A stretch of 64,000 nucleotides of DNA, taken from positions 7,625 to 71,624 of the forward strand of contig CALALX010000062.1 of assembly GCA_937925635.1 (NCBI GenBank), read 5' to 3'. The notes beneath the pieces were generated by a model that was given only the letters and a program-made list of their open reading frames with translations, was not told where the DNA came from and ran no database searches. A program made the position numbers and the translations under genes. Below are positions 26,148-34,224 of the stretch, in pieces (the stretch's first letter is position 1; each line of letters begins with the position of its first letter). Source of the stretch: an uncultured Caulobacter sp. (GTDB lineage Bacteria; Pseudomonadota; Alphaproteobacteria; Caulobacterales; Caulobacteraceae).

Positions 26148-26813
26148 TTGTCCGGCCACGACCTTTCCACGCGCTGGGGCCGCTTCAAGGCCTACTGGGG
26201 CTCGATCTGGGGCGACCACGCCTTCCTGCGGATCGGCTTTTCCAACGCCCACTGGATCGGCCCGGACATGGTGCGCGCGGCCCAGCCCTGGCCCTATCAG
26301 TTGGCCTACTGGAAACGCGACGGCATCAGGACGATCGTCAACCTGCGCGGCGGCTTCGACGCCAGCTTCTACGCGCTGGAGAAGGACGCCTGCGAGCGCC
26401 TGGGGCTCAACCTGGTTGATTTCACCATCACCTCGCGGGCCGTGCCCAAGCGGGAAACCGTGCTCGCGGCCAAGGCGCTGTTCGAGACCATCGAGTATCC
26501 GGCGCTGATGCACTGCAAGTCCGGCGCGGACCGGGCGGGGATCATGAGCGTCTTCTACCGCCACTTCCATCTGGGCGAGCCGATCCGGCAGGCCGTGAAG
26601 GAACTGGGCCTGCGCACGATGCACGTGAAGCAGGGCAAGACCGGCGTACTGGACTACGTCTTCGAGCGCTACCTGGCCGAGGCCGAGCCGAAGGGGATCA
26701 GCTTCATCGACTGGGTGAAGAGCGACGCCTACGACCCGGTCGCCATCAAGGGCGACTTCCAGGCCAGCTGGTGGGGCGCCTTGCTCACCGACAAGCTGCT
26801 GCGTCGGGAGTAG
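26148..26813 (+). CDS. CtpA-like protein tyrosine phosphatase-family protein
   Basis: 221 residues. I place the start at the TTG at 26148 because GAGGGAG lies exactly six nucleotides before it; a TTG at 26133 has no such site. The dual-specificity phosphatase loop is HCKSGADRAG (122-131; Cys123, Arg129), with an upstream TIVNLRGG strand and a likely general-acid region near residue 90. Caulobacter CtpA, an essential phosphatase homologue needed for normal outer membrane and lipid A, is of this type. Divergence from the lipid A operon fits a lipid A phosphate-processing role, but orthology is inferred. Confidence 0.8.
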   Translation: MSGHDLSTRWGRFKAYWGSIWGDHAFLRIGFSNAHWIGPDMVRAAQPWPYQLAYWKRDGIRTIVNLRGGFDASFYALEKDACERLGLNLVDFTITSRAVPKRETVLAAKALFETIEYPALMHCKSGADRAGIMSVFYRHFHLGEPIRQAVKELGLRTMHVKQGKTGVLDYVFERYLAEAEPKGISFIDWVKSDAYDPVAIKGDFQASWWGALLTDKLLRRE

Positions 26814-26821
26814 CGCCCCGG

Positions 26822-26908
26822 TCAGGCGGTCTGGTCGACGCCGCCGATCGCGAACACGGCGACGCCGAGGACCACGAACATCGCGACGGCGATCAGGTTC
26901 TCAAGCAT
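26822..26908 (-). CDS. 28-residue single-span membrane peptide
   Basis: A small frame with ATG at 26908 and TGA at 26822-26824 is preceded by AGGGAGG six nucleotides before the start, one of the best ribosome-binding sites in the window. The product begins MLENLIAVAMFVVLGVAVFA and ends GGVDQTA: one hydrophobic helix with a short acidic/polar tail. It lies downstream of, and in the same direction as, the DUF4170 gene, and converges on the CtpA-like gene. Function unknown; it could be a regulator of a membrane partner. Coding is inferred from the start signals and composition. Confidence 0.6.
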   Translation of the reverse strand: MLENLIAVAMFVVLGVAVFAIGGVDQTA

Positions 26909-26978
26909 GGGGAGCCTCCCTGGATGGACGGCTCCCTACAGGCGTACTGTGACGTAGCGTTGACATCCCCGCCTCCGC

Positions 26979-27002
26979 TCATCCCGGCGAATGCCGGGAT
27001 GA
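26979..27002. repeat. Single palindromic repeat, family 3 copy A
   Basis: Perfect arms TCATCCCGGC and GCCGGGATGA around GAAT, with flanking CCGC / CGG matching the copy at 50616-50647. It lies just downstream of the DUF4170 stop codon on the minus strand. REP-like palindromes of this sequence are frequent in alphaproteobacterial intergenic regions. Confidence 0.85.
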
Positions 27003-27013
27003 ACGGTTAGAAA

Positions 27014-27250
27014 TCAGTGCTGATAGTCCGCGCTCGCCGGGTCCAGCAGCTTGTGGGCGTGGATGATGAAGTAGCGGGCGTGGGCGTTGTCGACCGTCGC
27101 CTGGGCGCGGCGCTTCCAGGCGGCGTAGGCCTCGGCATAGTTGGGGTAGGCGCCGACCATCTCGACCTTGTCGAGGTCGCGGAACTCGGTTCCGCTGACG
27201 TCCTTGAGTTCGCCGCCGATGACGATGTGGAGAAGTTGCTTGTCGCTCAT
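27014..27250 (-). CDS. DUF4170 protein
   Basis: 78 residues, a full-length DUF4170: LLHIVIGGELKDVSGTEFRD, then GAYPNYAEAYAAWKRRAQATVD and YFIIHAHKLLDP. There is no signal or membrane segment, so it is cytosolic. The function is unknown, but in Rhizobiales the gene lies between cysQ and waaA/lpxK. Here too it follows pmbA and cysQ close to the lipid A operon, so a conserved link with envelope biogenesis is likely. Confidence 0.88.
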   Translation of the reverse strand: MSDKQLLHIVIGGELKDVSGTEFRDLDKVEMVGAYPNYAEAYAAWKRRAQATVDNAHARYFIIHAHKLLDPASADYQH

Positions 27251-27278
27251 GCGCGGGGGCCCTTCCGCAGGGTGAGTC

Positions 27279-28064
27279 TCAGTTGGGGCGCTCGATATGC
27301 CGGACGCGGTCCAGGATCAACGGGTGCAGTGCCGGCGCGGCGCAGATCAGGCTCGGTTCCTTCGGAATCGGCCGGTTGTAGCCGAAGGTCCGACCCTTGT
27401 GGTCGGTGACGATCGCGCCGGCCTCGCGGCAGATCAGGTCAGCGGCGGCGAGGTCCCATTCGTTCTTGGCGGTCAGGGCGATGGCGGCGTCGAAGCGCCC
27501 CTCGGCGACCAGGCACATGCGGTAGGCGATCGAATTGCGCGTCTCGATCCGCATGTCCGGCCAGGGCGTGGGCCAGGCCGGATGACGGAACATCGGACCG
27601 TCGCCGAGCATGCCGCAGCCCTCGACCGCATCGCAGCCGCTGGCCGCGATCGGCGCGCCGTTCAGGAAGGCCCCGCCGCCGACGAGAGCGGTGAAGGTCT
27701 CCTCCAGCTCCGGCGCGTGGACAACGCCGGCGACCGGCTGGCCGTCCTCGACCACGGCGATCGACACGGCCCAGAACGGCTTTTCCTTGAAGAAGGCCAC
27801 CGTGCCGTCGATCGGATCGACCACGAACAGCCGTGACCTGTCCATCCGGGCCGGGTCGTCGGCGGTCTCCTCCGACAGCCAGCCGTAGTCGGCGCGCGCC
27901 GCGCCCAGCCGCTCGCGCAGCAGGGTGTCGACGGCGATGTCGGCGTTGGTCACCGGAGAGCCGCCGTCCTTGGACCAGACCTTCAACCCCTCGGCCTTGA
28001 GCTTGCGGGCGAGGACCCCGACCTCGCGGGCGGCGTCCTCGATAAGGGCCAGATCCCGCTTCAT
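27279..28064 (-). CDS. cysQ: 3'(2'),5'-bisphosphate nucleotidase / inositol-monophosphatase family
   Basis: 261 residues with the IMPase-family metal sites: WLSEETADD (first Glu), VVDPIDGTVAFF (Asp-Pro-x-Asp-Gly-Thr) and NEWDLAAADLICREAGA (Trp-Asp). CysQ enzymes hydrolyse PAP/PAPS produced by sulfate assimilation. In alphaproteobacteria this locus is annotated as CysQ or as a plain inositol monophosphatase; substrate preference cannot be read from sequence. Its start overlaps the pmbA stop by 4 nt. Confidence 0.85.
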   Translation of the reverse strand: MKRDLALIEDAAREVGVLARKLKAEGLKVWSKDGGSPVTNADIAVDTLLRERLGAARADYGWLSEETADDPARMDRSRLFVVDPIDGTVAFFKEKPFWAVSIAVVEDGQPVAGVVHAPELEETFTALVGGGAFLNGAPIAASGCDAVEGCGMLGDGPMFRHPAWPTPWPDMRIETRNSIAYRMCLVAEGRFDAAIALTAKNEWDLAAADLICREAGAIVTDHKGRTFGYNRPIPKEPSLICAAPALHPLILDRVRHIERPN

Positions 28065-29392
28065 CGACCCGCGATCGCCAGCCCGTCGACCAGCAGGGAG
28101 GGGCTGTTGGATGCGCCGCGCAGCTCCAGGTCCGAGCCGGGGACCAGGCGGCCGTAGATGTCGATCAGATTGCCGGCGACGGTGATTTCGGCGACGGGAT
28201 AGGCGACCTCGCCGTTCTCGAACCAGAAGCCGGAGCAGCCCACCGACCAGTCGCCCGTGTTACCGTTCAGCGAGGGGCCGAACATCGAGGTGATCAACAG
28301 GCCGTCCTTCGCGTCGGCCATCAGACCGGCCAGGTCGCGCGCGCCGGGCTCGACCGTCAGGTTGCAGGGCGCGACGCCCGGAGGGCCGGCGAGGCCGCGC
28401 GAGGCGTGGCCCGTGGTCTCCAGGCCCAGTTGCCGGGCCGAACTCGTGTTCAGCAGCCAGGTCGTTAGCACGCCGTCGTCGATGATGTTCATCGCCCGGT
28501 TGGCCACGCCCTCGTCGTCGAAGGGCGAGGAGCCCAGCCCACGCACGCGGTGCGGATCGTCGCTGATGCGCACGCCGTCGGCGAACAGCTTCCGGCCGAG
28601 CCGATCCTTGAGAAAGCTGACGCCCCGCGCCACGGCGGGGCCGGAAATGGCGCCGATCATCGGGCCGATCAGCGACATGGCCAGTCGGTTCTCGAAGATC
28701 ACCGGGGCGGTGGTCGACGCGATCTTGCGGGCGTTGAGGCGCTGAACGGCGCGCTTGCCCGCCTCCAGACCGATCGCGTCGGCGCCGGGCAGATCGGCGG
28801 CGTGGCGCGTGGTGCGCCCCTCCCCGCCCCGCTCCATGCCCGAGCCCTCCCCGGCCACGGCCGAGGCCGACAGCGAGAAGGACGAGGCGCGGTGCAGGCC
28901 ATGGAAGCCGTCGCTGGTGGCCATGGCCCACGAGCCTGTGGACCAGGACGCCGAACCGCCGTCGGAATTGGTCACCCCCGCGATGCTGCGCGCCGCGGCC
29001 TCGGCGTCGCGGGCCAGGGTCTCGAGATGCTCAGGCGAGGGCTCGACGCCGTCATAGAGGTCGAGATCCGGGAACGGTCCCGTCGCTAGGCGGTCGTGCG
29101 GGGCGAGGCCGGCATAGGGATCTTCCGGCGCCAGACGGGCCATGGCCACGGCGCGCTCGATCAGCTTGCGGCGGCCCTCGGCCGAGATGTCCGAGCCCGA
29201 CACCGTCGCTTGGCGCGCGCCGATGAAGACCCGCAGGCCCAGATCGCGGGATTCCTCGCGCTCGACCTCCTCGAGCGCGCCTTCGCGGACGCCGATGGAA
29301 AGAGACTGGCGCTCGGCGAACACGGCCTCCGCCGCGTCGGCGCCGGCCTTGAGGGCGGCGGCCACCGCCTCGTGCAACTGGTTTTCGTCCAT
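28061..29392 (-). CDS. pmbA: TldE/PmbA subunit of the TldD-TldE metalloprotease
   Basis: 443 residues. It has the TldD/E N-terminal fold (SIGVREGALEEVEREESRDL) and a C-terminal beta domain (GWSVGCSGFWFENGEVAYPV motifs) but lacks the HExxxH zinc motif, as expected for TldE. It pairs with TldD, encoded 30 kb away at 59686-61116, to trim small peptides such as unfolded leader peptides of modified natural products and antitoxins. It is the first gene of pmbA-cysQ-DUF4170. Confidence 0.92.
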   Translation of the reverse strand: MDENQLHEAVAAALKAGADAAEAVFAERQSLSIGVREGALEEVEREESRDLGLRVFIGARQATVSGSDISAEGRRKLIERAVAMARLAPEDPYAGLAPHDRLATGPFPDLDLYDGVEPSPEHLETLARDAEAAARSIAGVTNSDGGSASWSTGSWAMATSDGFHGLHRASSFSLSASAVAGEGSGMERGGEGRTTRHAADLPGADAIGLEAGKRAVQRLNARKIASTTAPVIFENRLAMSLIGPMIGAISGPAVARGVSFLKDRLGRKLFADGVRISDDPHRVRGLGSSPFDDEGVANRAMNIIDDGVLTTWLLNTSSARQLGLETTGHASRGLAGPPGVAPCNLTVEPGARDLAGLMADAKDGLLITSMFGPSLNGNTGDWSVGCSGFWFENGEVAYPVAEITVAGNLIDIYGRLVPGSDLELRGASNSPSLLVDGLAIAGR

Positions 29393-29432
29393 GCTCCGGT
29401 TATGGGCGCCCGGACGCGCCGCCGCAAGACGC

Positions 29433-29834
29433 TCAGATGATGGCGAAGAACAGGGTGGCGGCCACCAGATAGACGTAGGCGACCCAGGTCAGCGTCATGC
29501 CCAGAGCGCGCGGCACCGAGGCGCCGCCGCTGTTGGACAGTCCGACCGCATGCACCACCCGGCCGACGAACAGCACGAAGCCGCCGATATGGACGAGCAG
29601 CGGCGCGGCGCCGGCCACGTCCAGGACGATCAGGCCGGCCAGGCCCACGGGTACATACTCGCTGGCGTTGCCGAAGGCGCGAATGGCCTGGGCCAATTCC
29701 GGCACGCCGTCGTCGCCGAACGGGATCTTGTGCTTTTGCCGCTGGCGCGTGACCAGCGCCGACAGGACCAGCATCAACAGGATGTGCAGGCCCACCCAGA
29801 GGGCGGCCGCGTGGCCCAGGTTGACGACTTCCAT
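29433..29834 (-). CDS. MAPEG family membrane protein
   Basis: 133 residues, four membrane helices: ALWVGLHILLMLVLSALV, a conserved RAFGNASEYVPVGLAGLIVL (the MAPEG hallmark with Asn and Glu), LLVHIGGFVLFVGRVVHAVGL and TWVAYVYLVAATLFFA. MAPEG proteins act in eicosanoid and glutathione metabolism in eukaryotes; bacterial members are putative glutathione transferases or peroxidases. The ATG at 29834 starts the first helix; the longer frame is antisense noise. Confidence 0.88.
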   Translation of the reverse strand: MEVVNLGHAAALWVGLHILLMLVLSALVTRQRQKHKIPFGDDGVPELAQAIRAFGNASEYVPVGLAGLIVLDVAGAAPLLVHIGGFVLFVGRVVHAVGLSNSGGASVPRALGMTLTWVAYVYLVAATLFFAII

Positions 29835-29958
29835 ACTCCGTGTCTCCCCGAAGACCGACAGGGTGGCGATAGGGGCGCCGTTTGCCCGGCGATGCAACCG
29901 TTCTCGGCGCATCCTGCAACAGGGGCTCAGCGCCCTCCAGACGCCCGCCAGACGCGTC

Positions 29959-32313
29959 CTAGAACTCGGTCCAGTCGTCGTCGGCGGGAGCCAGGGCGAT
30001 GGCCGCTCCGCCCGCCGCCGCGACGCGGCGCGGCGCGGGCGTCGTCGCCGGAGCCGGCGTCGACACGGGCGACGCCCTTCGCTCGGCCTGAACGACGGGC
30101 GCGCTCTTCGGCCGCACCGTCGGTTCGGCGGTCTCGCCGATGCGGAAGCGACTGACCAGCGTCGCCAGCGCCGAGGCTTCGTTCGCCAGCGAATGGCTGG
30201 CGGCCGTCGATTGCTCGACCATGGCCGCGTTCTGCTGCGTGACCTGGTCCATCTGGTTGACGGCGGTGTTGACCTCCGCCAGCCCGGTGGACTGTTCATG
30301 CGACGAAGCCGCGATCTCGGTGACCAGATCGTTGATCTCCGCCACCTCCGCGACGATGCGTTTGAGCGCCTCGCCGGTCTGGCCGACCAGCCGCACGCCC
30401 TGCCCCACCTGTTCGGAGCTTGAGGCGATGAGGGTCTTGATCTCCTTGGCCGCCTCGGCGGAGCGCTGGGCCAGGGCCCGCACTTCCTGGGCCACGACCG
30501 CGAAGCCCTTGCCCGCGTCGCCGGCGCGCGCCGCTTCGACGCCGGCGTTCAGGGCCAGAAGGTTGGTCTGGAAGGCGATCTCGTCGATCACGCCGGTGAT
30601 CTGGCTGATCTCGTTGGACGACTGCTCGATCTGCTGCATGGCCTCGACGGCCTGGCCCACGACCCGGCCGCTCTGCTCGGCGCCTTGGCGGGTGCGGTCG
30701 ACCGCGCCCTTGGCCTGGGTCGCGCCCTCAGCCGAGCGACGGACCGTGGCGGTGATCTCGTCGAGCGCCGCGGCCGTCTCCTCAAGGCTGGCGGCCTGGT
30801 GCTCGGTGCGGCGCGACAGGTCGTCGGCGGCGTGGCTGATCTCGTCGGTCGTCGACCGGATGCCGGCCGCATTGCCGACGATGACCCTCATCGTGTCCTG
30901 CAGCTGCGCCATCGCGGCGTTGAAGTCGTCGCGCAGCTTTCGGTACTCCGACGGGAACTCTCCGGTCAGGCGGAAGGTGAGGTCGCCTTCGGCCAGCTTC
31001 TCCAGCCCCTCGCCGACCGATGAAACCACCTGCTCCTGGGCCTGCGCGTTGGCGCGCTGCATCGCCTCGTTGCGCGAACGCTCGGCCTCGGCCTGGACCC
31101 TCGCGCGCTCCTCGTCCGTCCGCAGCCGGCCGGTTTCGGCGAGGTCGTGTCGGAAGCCTTCCAGCGCCCGCGCGATGCCCCCGATCTCGTCCTTCAGGTC
31201 GAGGCCCCGGATCGGCTCTTCATAGCGCCCGGCGCTCAAGGCGTTGACGGCCCCGGTGATGCGCGCCAGCGGGCGGCGGACGACGACCATGGTCGTCGCG
31301 AACAGCGCTGCGAGCACCAGTCCGAGCATGACAGCGCCGCCGACCATCAGCGCGAAGGCCAGCCGGTTGGCCGGGCCGTTGATGGCGGACACCGGAATGT
31401 CGGTCACCAGGGTCCAGCGGCCCTCGATGCCGGGGATCGTCGCCGGCGTGAACAGGCGGCTGACGTCGTGGCCGCCGGCTTTGACGCCGTCGATGGACAT
31501 CGCCGGGCCGCCGCGCAGAACCGACCTCAGGGCGTCGGCGCCGGCTCCCTCGTAGGCCCTGGTGCGCATCGCCGCGTCCGGGTGGGAAACCCAGTTGCCC
31601 CCCGGGGACACCAGCATCACCGTGCCCTCGCCGAACGGCTTCATCTTGCCCAGCATCGCCGCCAGGTCATCAAGGGCCACATCGACGCCGGCCACGCCGA
31701 TCACCTTGCCGCCTGAAACGACCGGATAGGTGATGGAGGTCATCAGGACCTGCTTGTCCCCGACCTTGTCCGTGTAGGGCTCGAGCAGCGCCGGTTTTCC
31801 GCTCCCGAACGAACGCAGGTAGTAGTCCTCCTGGTAGTTCTCCGGCTCAGTGGCTTCAGTCTCGATCGTTCCGTCGGCGCGTCGCACCCAGAAGGAGGAG
31901 AAGTTGCCGACGGCGTTGGTCGCGGGCGCGCCTGTACCGGCGAGCGCGGCGTCCTGGCCGTCCCAGGCGTCAGGCGCGATCATGAACCAGCTGGTGAGCA
32001 CGATGGGCGACATCGACACCGCCGGCCTGGCCATCGCGTCGGCCACGGCGCGATCGCGCAGACCCGCCTCATGCGCGGCTCCAAGGTCAGCCGCGAGCGT
32101 CTTCACCCCACCGGATATCTCGCCCAGGCGCGCTTCGACGCTGTAGGAGGCCTGCTGGCCGAGCGCCTGGGCGTAGTCGCCGGAAAGGCCCTTCGCCACG
32201 GATCTCGTGTGCTGCGAAACGGCGAACGCCGCGATCAGGAGCAGAAAACCGACCACAAAACCCGCGGCCGTAAGCATCTTCCCCGCGACAGACAGTCGCT
32301 GGAATGCCTGCAT
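29959..32313 (-). CDS. Methyl-accepting chemotaxis protein with Cache sensor
   Basis: 784 residues from the ATG at 32313 (GGGGAAAG upstream). Helix 1 (about 14-35), a double-Cache periplasmic domain (about 40-310; YYLRSFGSGKPALLEPYTDK and GVAGVDVALDDLA motifs), helix 2 (about 330-357), HAMP, and a signalling domain with the hairpin tip IDEIAFQTNLLALNAGVEAA. The C-terminus ends DDDWTEF, an xWxxF tether for CheR/CheB, so adaptation enzymes dock directly on this receptor. No che genes are nearby; it is an orphan receptor. The ligand is probably a small organic molecule. Confidence 0.94.
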   Translation of the reverse strand: MQAFQRLSVAGKMLTAAGFVVGFLLLIAAFAVSQHTRSVAKGLSGDYAQALGQQASYSVEARLGEISGGVKTLAADLGAAHEAGLRDRAVADAMARPAVSMSPIVLTSWFMIAPDAWDGQDAALAGTGAPATNAVGNFSSFWVRRADGTIETEATEPENYQEDYYLRSFGSGKPALLEPYTDKVGDKQVLMTSITYPVVSGGKVIGVAGVDVALDDLAAMLGKMKPFGEGTVMLVSPGGNWVSHPDAAMRTRAYEGAGADALRSVLRGGPAMSIDGVKAGGHDVSRLFTPATIPGIEGRWTLVTDIPVSAINGPANRLAFALMVGGAVMLGLVLAALFATTMVVVRRPLARITGAVNALSAGRYEEPIRGLDLKDEIGGIARALEGFRHDLAETGRLRTDEERARVQAEAERSRNEAMQRANAQAQEQVVSSVGEGLEKLAEGDLTFRLTGEFPSEYRKLRDDFNAAMAQLQDTMRVIVGNAAGIRSTTDEISHAADDLSRRTEHQAASLEETAAALDEITATVRRSAEGATQAKGAVDRTRQGAEQSGRVVGQAVEAMQQIEQSSNEISQITGVIDEIAFQTNLLALNAGVEAARAGDAGKGFAVVAQEVRALAQRSAEAAKEIKTLIASSSEQVGQGVRLVGQTGEALKRIVAEVAEINDLVTEIAASSHEQSTGLAEVNTAVNQMDQVTQQNAAMVEQSTAASHSLANEASALATLVSRFRIGETAEPTVRPKSAPVVQAERRASPVSTPAPATTPAPRRVAAAGGAAIALAPADDDWTEF

Positions 32314-32386
32314 AGTCTTTCCCCTCGGGAACCCCAATAGGCTCCGATAGGCCAGCTATGCTTAACGACGTCTTGAGATCGGGAAA

Positions 32387-34219
32387 TCAGCGCTCGCGCG
32401 CGATCGGGTAGAGCAGATAGCGGTCGTCCCAGAACGGCGTGCGCTCGTAGAACCAGGACAGCCGCGCGTCGGGATCGGCCGCGAACGTCGGATCAGCGGC
32501 CAGCTTCGCCTCGAAAGCGGCCTTCAGGGCCGGATCGGCCGCCAGCATCCGGTCGGCCAGCGGCGCGACAGCGTAGCCCTCGATGTACTCCACCCGGTTC
32601 AGGATCTCGGGAATCATGCCCCAGGCGAAGAAGCTCTCCGACGACTGCGGCTCCAGCAGCAGGACGACAATGTCGCCCAGCGGCTGGTCGGTGGAGATCC
32701 TGACCGAGCCGGCCGGGAAGACCCAGTCGCGGCGCTCGACGCCGACCGACGTCACGGAAATCGGCACATGCCCCTCGTTGGTGCGGGGCGAGAGCTTGGG
32801 ATCCCTCAGTCGCAGCATGTCGACCGCGACGGTCTTTGGCGCCGCCAGGGTCTCCATCTCCACCCCATGGATGCGCAACCGCTCGATCAGGTCGGACCGG
32901 TAGGCCGGAACCCAGTAGGCCTTCGGCCGATCCAGGCTCAGGGTCGGCCTGCTGCCGTAGAACGGAACCTTCCACGGCTCCGGGTCCGGCTTGCCGAGCC
33001 AGCGGATCTCGGGGCCGCCCGAGGCGGCGCTGTCATAGCGCTCGAACAGGATACCCTTGAAGTCGCGAACGCGGGACGGGTTCTCCTCGGACTCGAAGTT
33101 GGCGAGGATCTTCGCCGGTCGCAGGGCCCGGTCCTTGTCGATCGCCGCCCGCAGTCCGGCGCCCTTCGCGGCCAGGAGCTCCATGGCTTCCTGAATGAAC
33201 ACATAGGTCCCCAGCACCCGCTGCTCATGCGGCTTGAGGCTATGGTTCTCGATCAGGATGGTCGGGACGTGGGCCGCCGAGCCCCAGCCGTTGGAGAAGC
33301 GCTCGCCCAGGCCGCCGTCGCTGAGGCCCTTCTTCGGGTCGCGGTCGTCGATCGCGAAGACCAGCTCGCCGGGGATGTGGCCCTGGTCCTCCAGCGCCCT
33401 GTAAACCGCCGGTTTGAACGCCTCGTCCAGCCAACGAGCGACGCCCGGCGATCGCGACCAGACGCCGGCCTCGCCGTTGTATCCAAAGGTCACGTCGTAC
33501 TGGTAGTCGATGCCGTCAGTGACGTGGACATCGATGTAGAGGTCCGGCCGGTACTTGCCCGCGAAGGCCCGCACCGCCCGCATCTCGGGCTGGTCCAGCT
33601 TCATGTAGTCGCGGTTGAGATTCTGGTTGGTCGCCGTGTTGCGCCAGCCCTGGATGCGCGGACCACGCTGGTTGGGCCGCGAGTAGGGTCCGGACCGCTC
33701 ATGGCCGTCGACCGACAGGATCGGGATCAGGATCAGATTCACCCCGTCGAGGAGGCCGTCCTTGCCGTAGAAGGCGATGTCGCGCAGCAGCATCATGCCC
33801 GCGTCCTTGCCGTCGATCTCTCCCGGGTGGATGCCGGCCTGGACCAGCAGCACCGGCTTCTTCGGATCGAAGGCCGCGCCGTCCTTGCTGGCGATCACCG
33901 CATAGATCGGCCGCCCCTCCGGCGAGACGCCGAACTGTTCGATGCGGATCAGGTCGCTGGCCGCGTCCAGGCGGTCGAACCAGGCGCGGGTGTCGGCGTA
34001 GTTCGGGCTGAAGTCGTGCTCCGGGTCCTGCTCGAAGGCGCTGGCCCAGGGGTCGGTCGCCGGCCGCAGCAGGGCGCGGCTCTTGCCGTCCCATTCGGGC
34101 GCCGGCGGCAGGAAGGGCTGGTCCCAGGGCTTGGCGTTCGGAATCGAAGCGGGATCGGACATGGCGGGACTCGCGACCAGAAGAGCGCCGAAAACGGCGG
34201 AGACAAGGGACATTCGCAT
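32387..34219 (-). CDS. Exported M14-family zinc carboxypeptidase
   Basis: 610 residues from the ATG at 34219 with a signal peptide (cleavage near ASPAMS-D). Zinc ligands His131 and Glu134 in GIHPGEIDGKDAG and the third His in YIDVHVTDG; the substrate Arg region NLNRDYMKLDQPE and the catalytic Glu in TILIENHSLK are also present. A C-terminal beta-rich extension of about 170 residues is usual for this bacterial subgroup. It probably cleaves peptides in the periplasm or outside the cell. A GTG at 34228 overlapping the toxin stop is an alternative start. Confidence 0.87.
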   Translation of the reverse strand: MRMSLVSAVFGALLVASPAMSDPASIPNAKPWDQPFLPPAPEWDGKSRALLRPATDPWASAFEQDPEHDFSPNYADTRAWFDRLDAASDLIRIEQFGVSPEGRPIYAVIASKDGAAFDPKKPVLLVQAGIHPGEIDGKDAGMMLLRDIAFYGKDGLLDGVNLILIPILSVDGHERSGPYSRPNQRGPRIQGWRNTATNQNLNRDYMKLDQPEMRAVRAFAGKYRPDLYIDVHVTDGIDYQYDVTFGYNGEAGVWSRSPGVARWLDEAFKPAVYRALEDQGHIPGELVFAIDDRDPKKGLSDGGLGERFSNGWGSAAHVPTILIENHSLKPHEQRVLGTYVFIQEAMELLAAKGAGLRAAIDKDRALRPAKILANFESEENPSRVRDFKGILFERYDSAASGGPEIRWLGKPDPEPWKVPFYGSRPTLSLDRPKAYWVPAYRSDLIERLRIHGVEMETLAAPKTVAVDMLRLRDPKLSPRTNEGHVPISVTSVGVERRDWVFPAGSVRISTDQPLGDIVVLLLEPQSSESFFAWGMIPEILNRVEYIEGYAVAPLADRMLAADPALKAAFEAKLAADPTFAADPDARLSWFYERTPFWDDRYLLYPIARER

Positions 34220-34224
34220 GGAGG

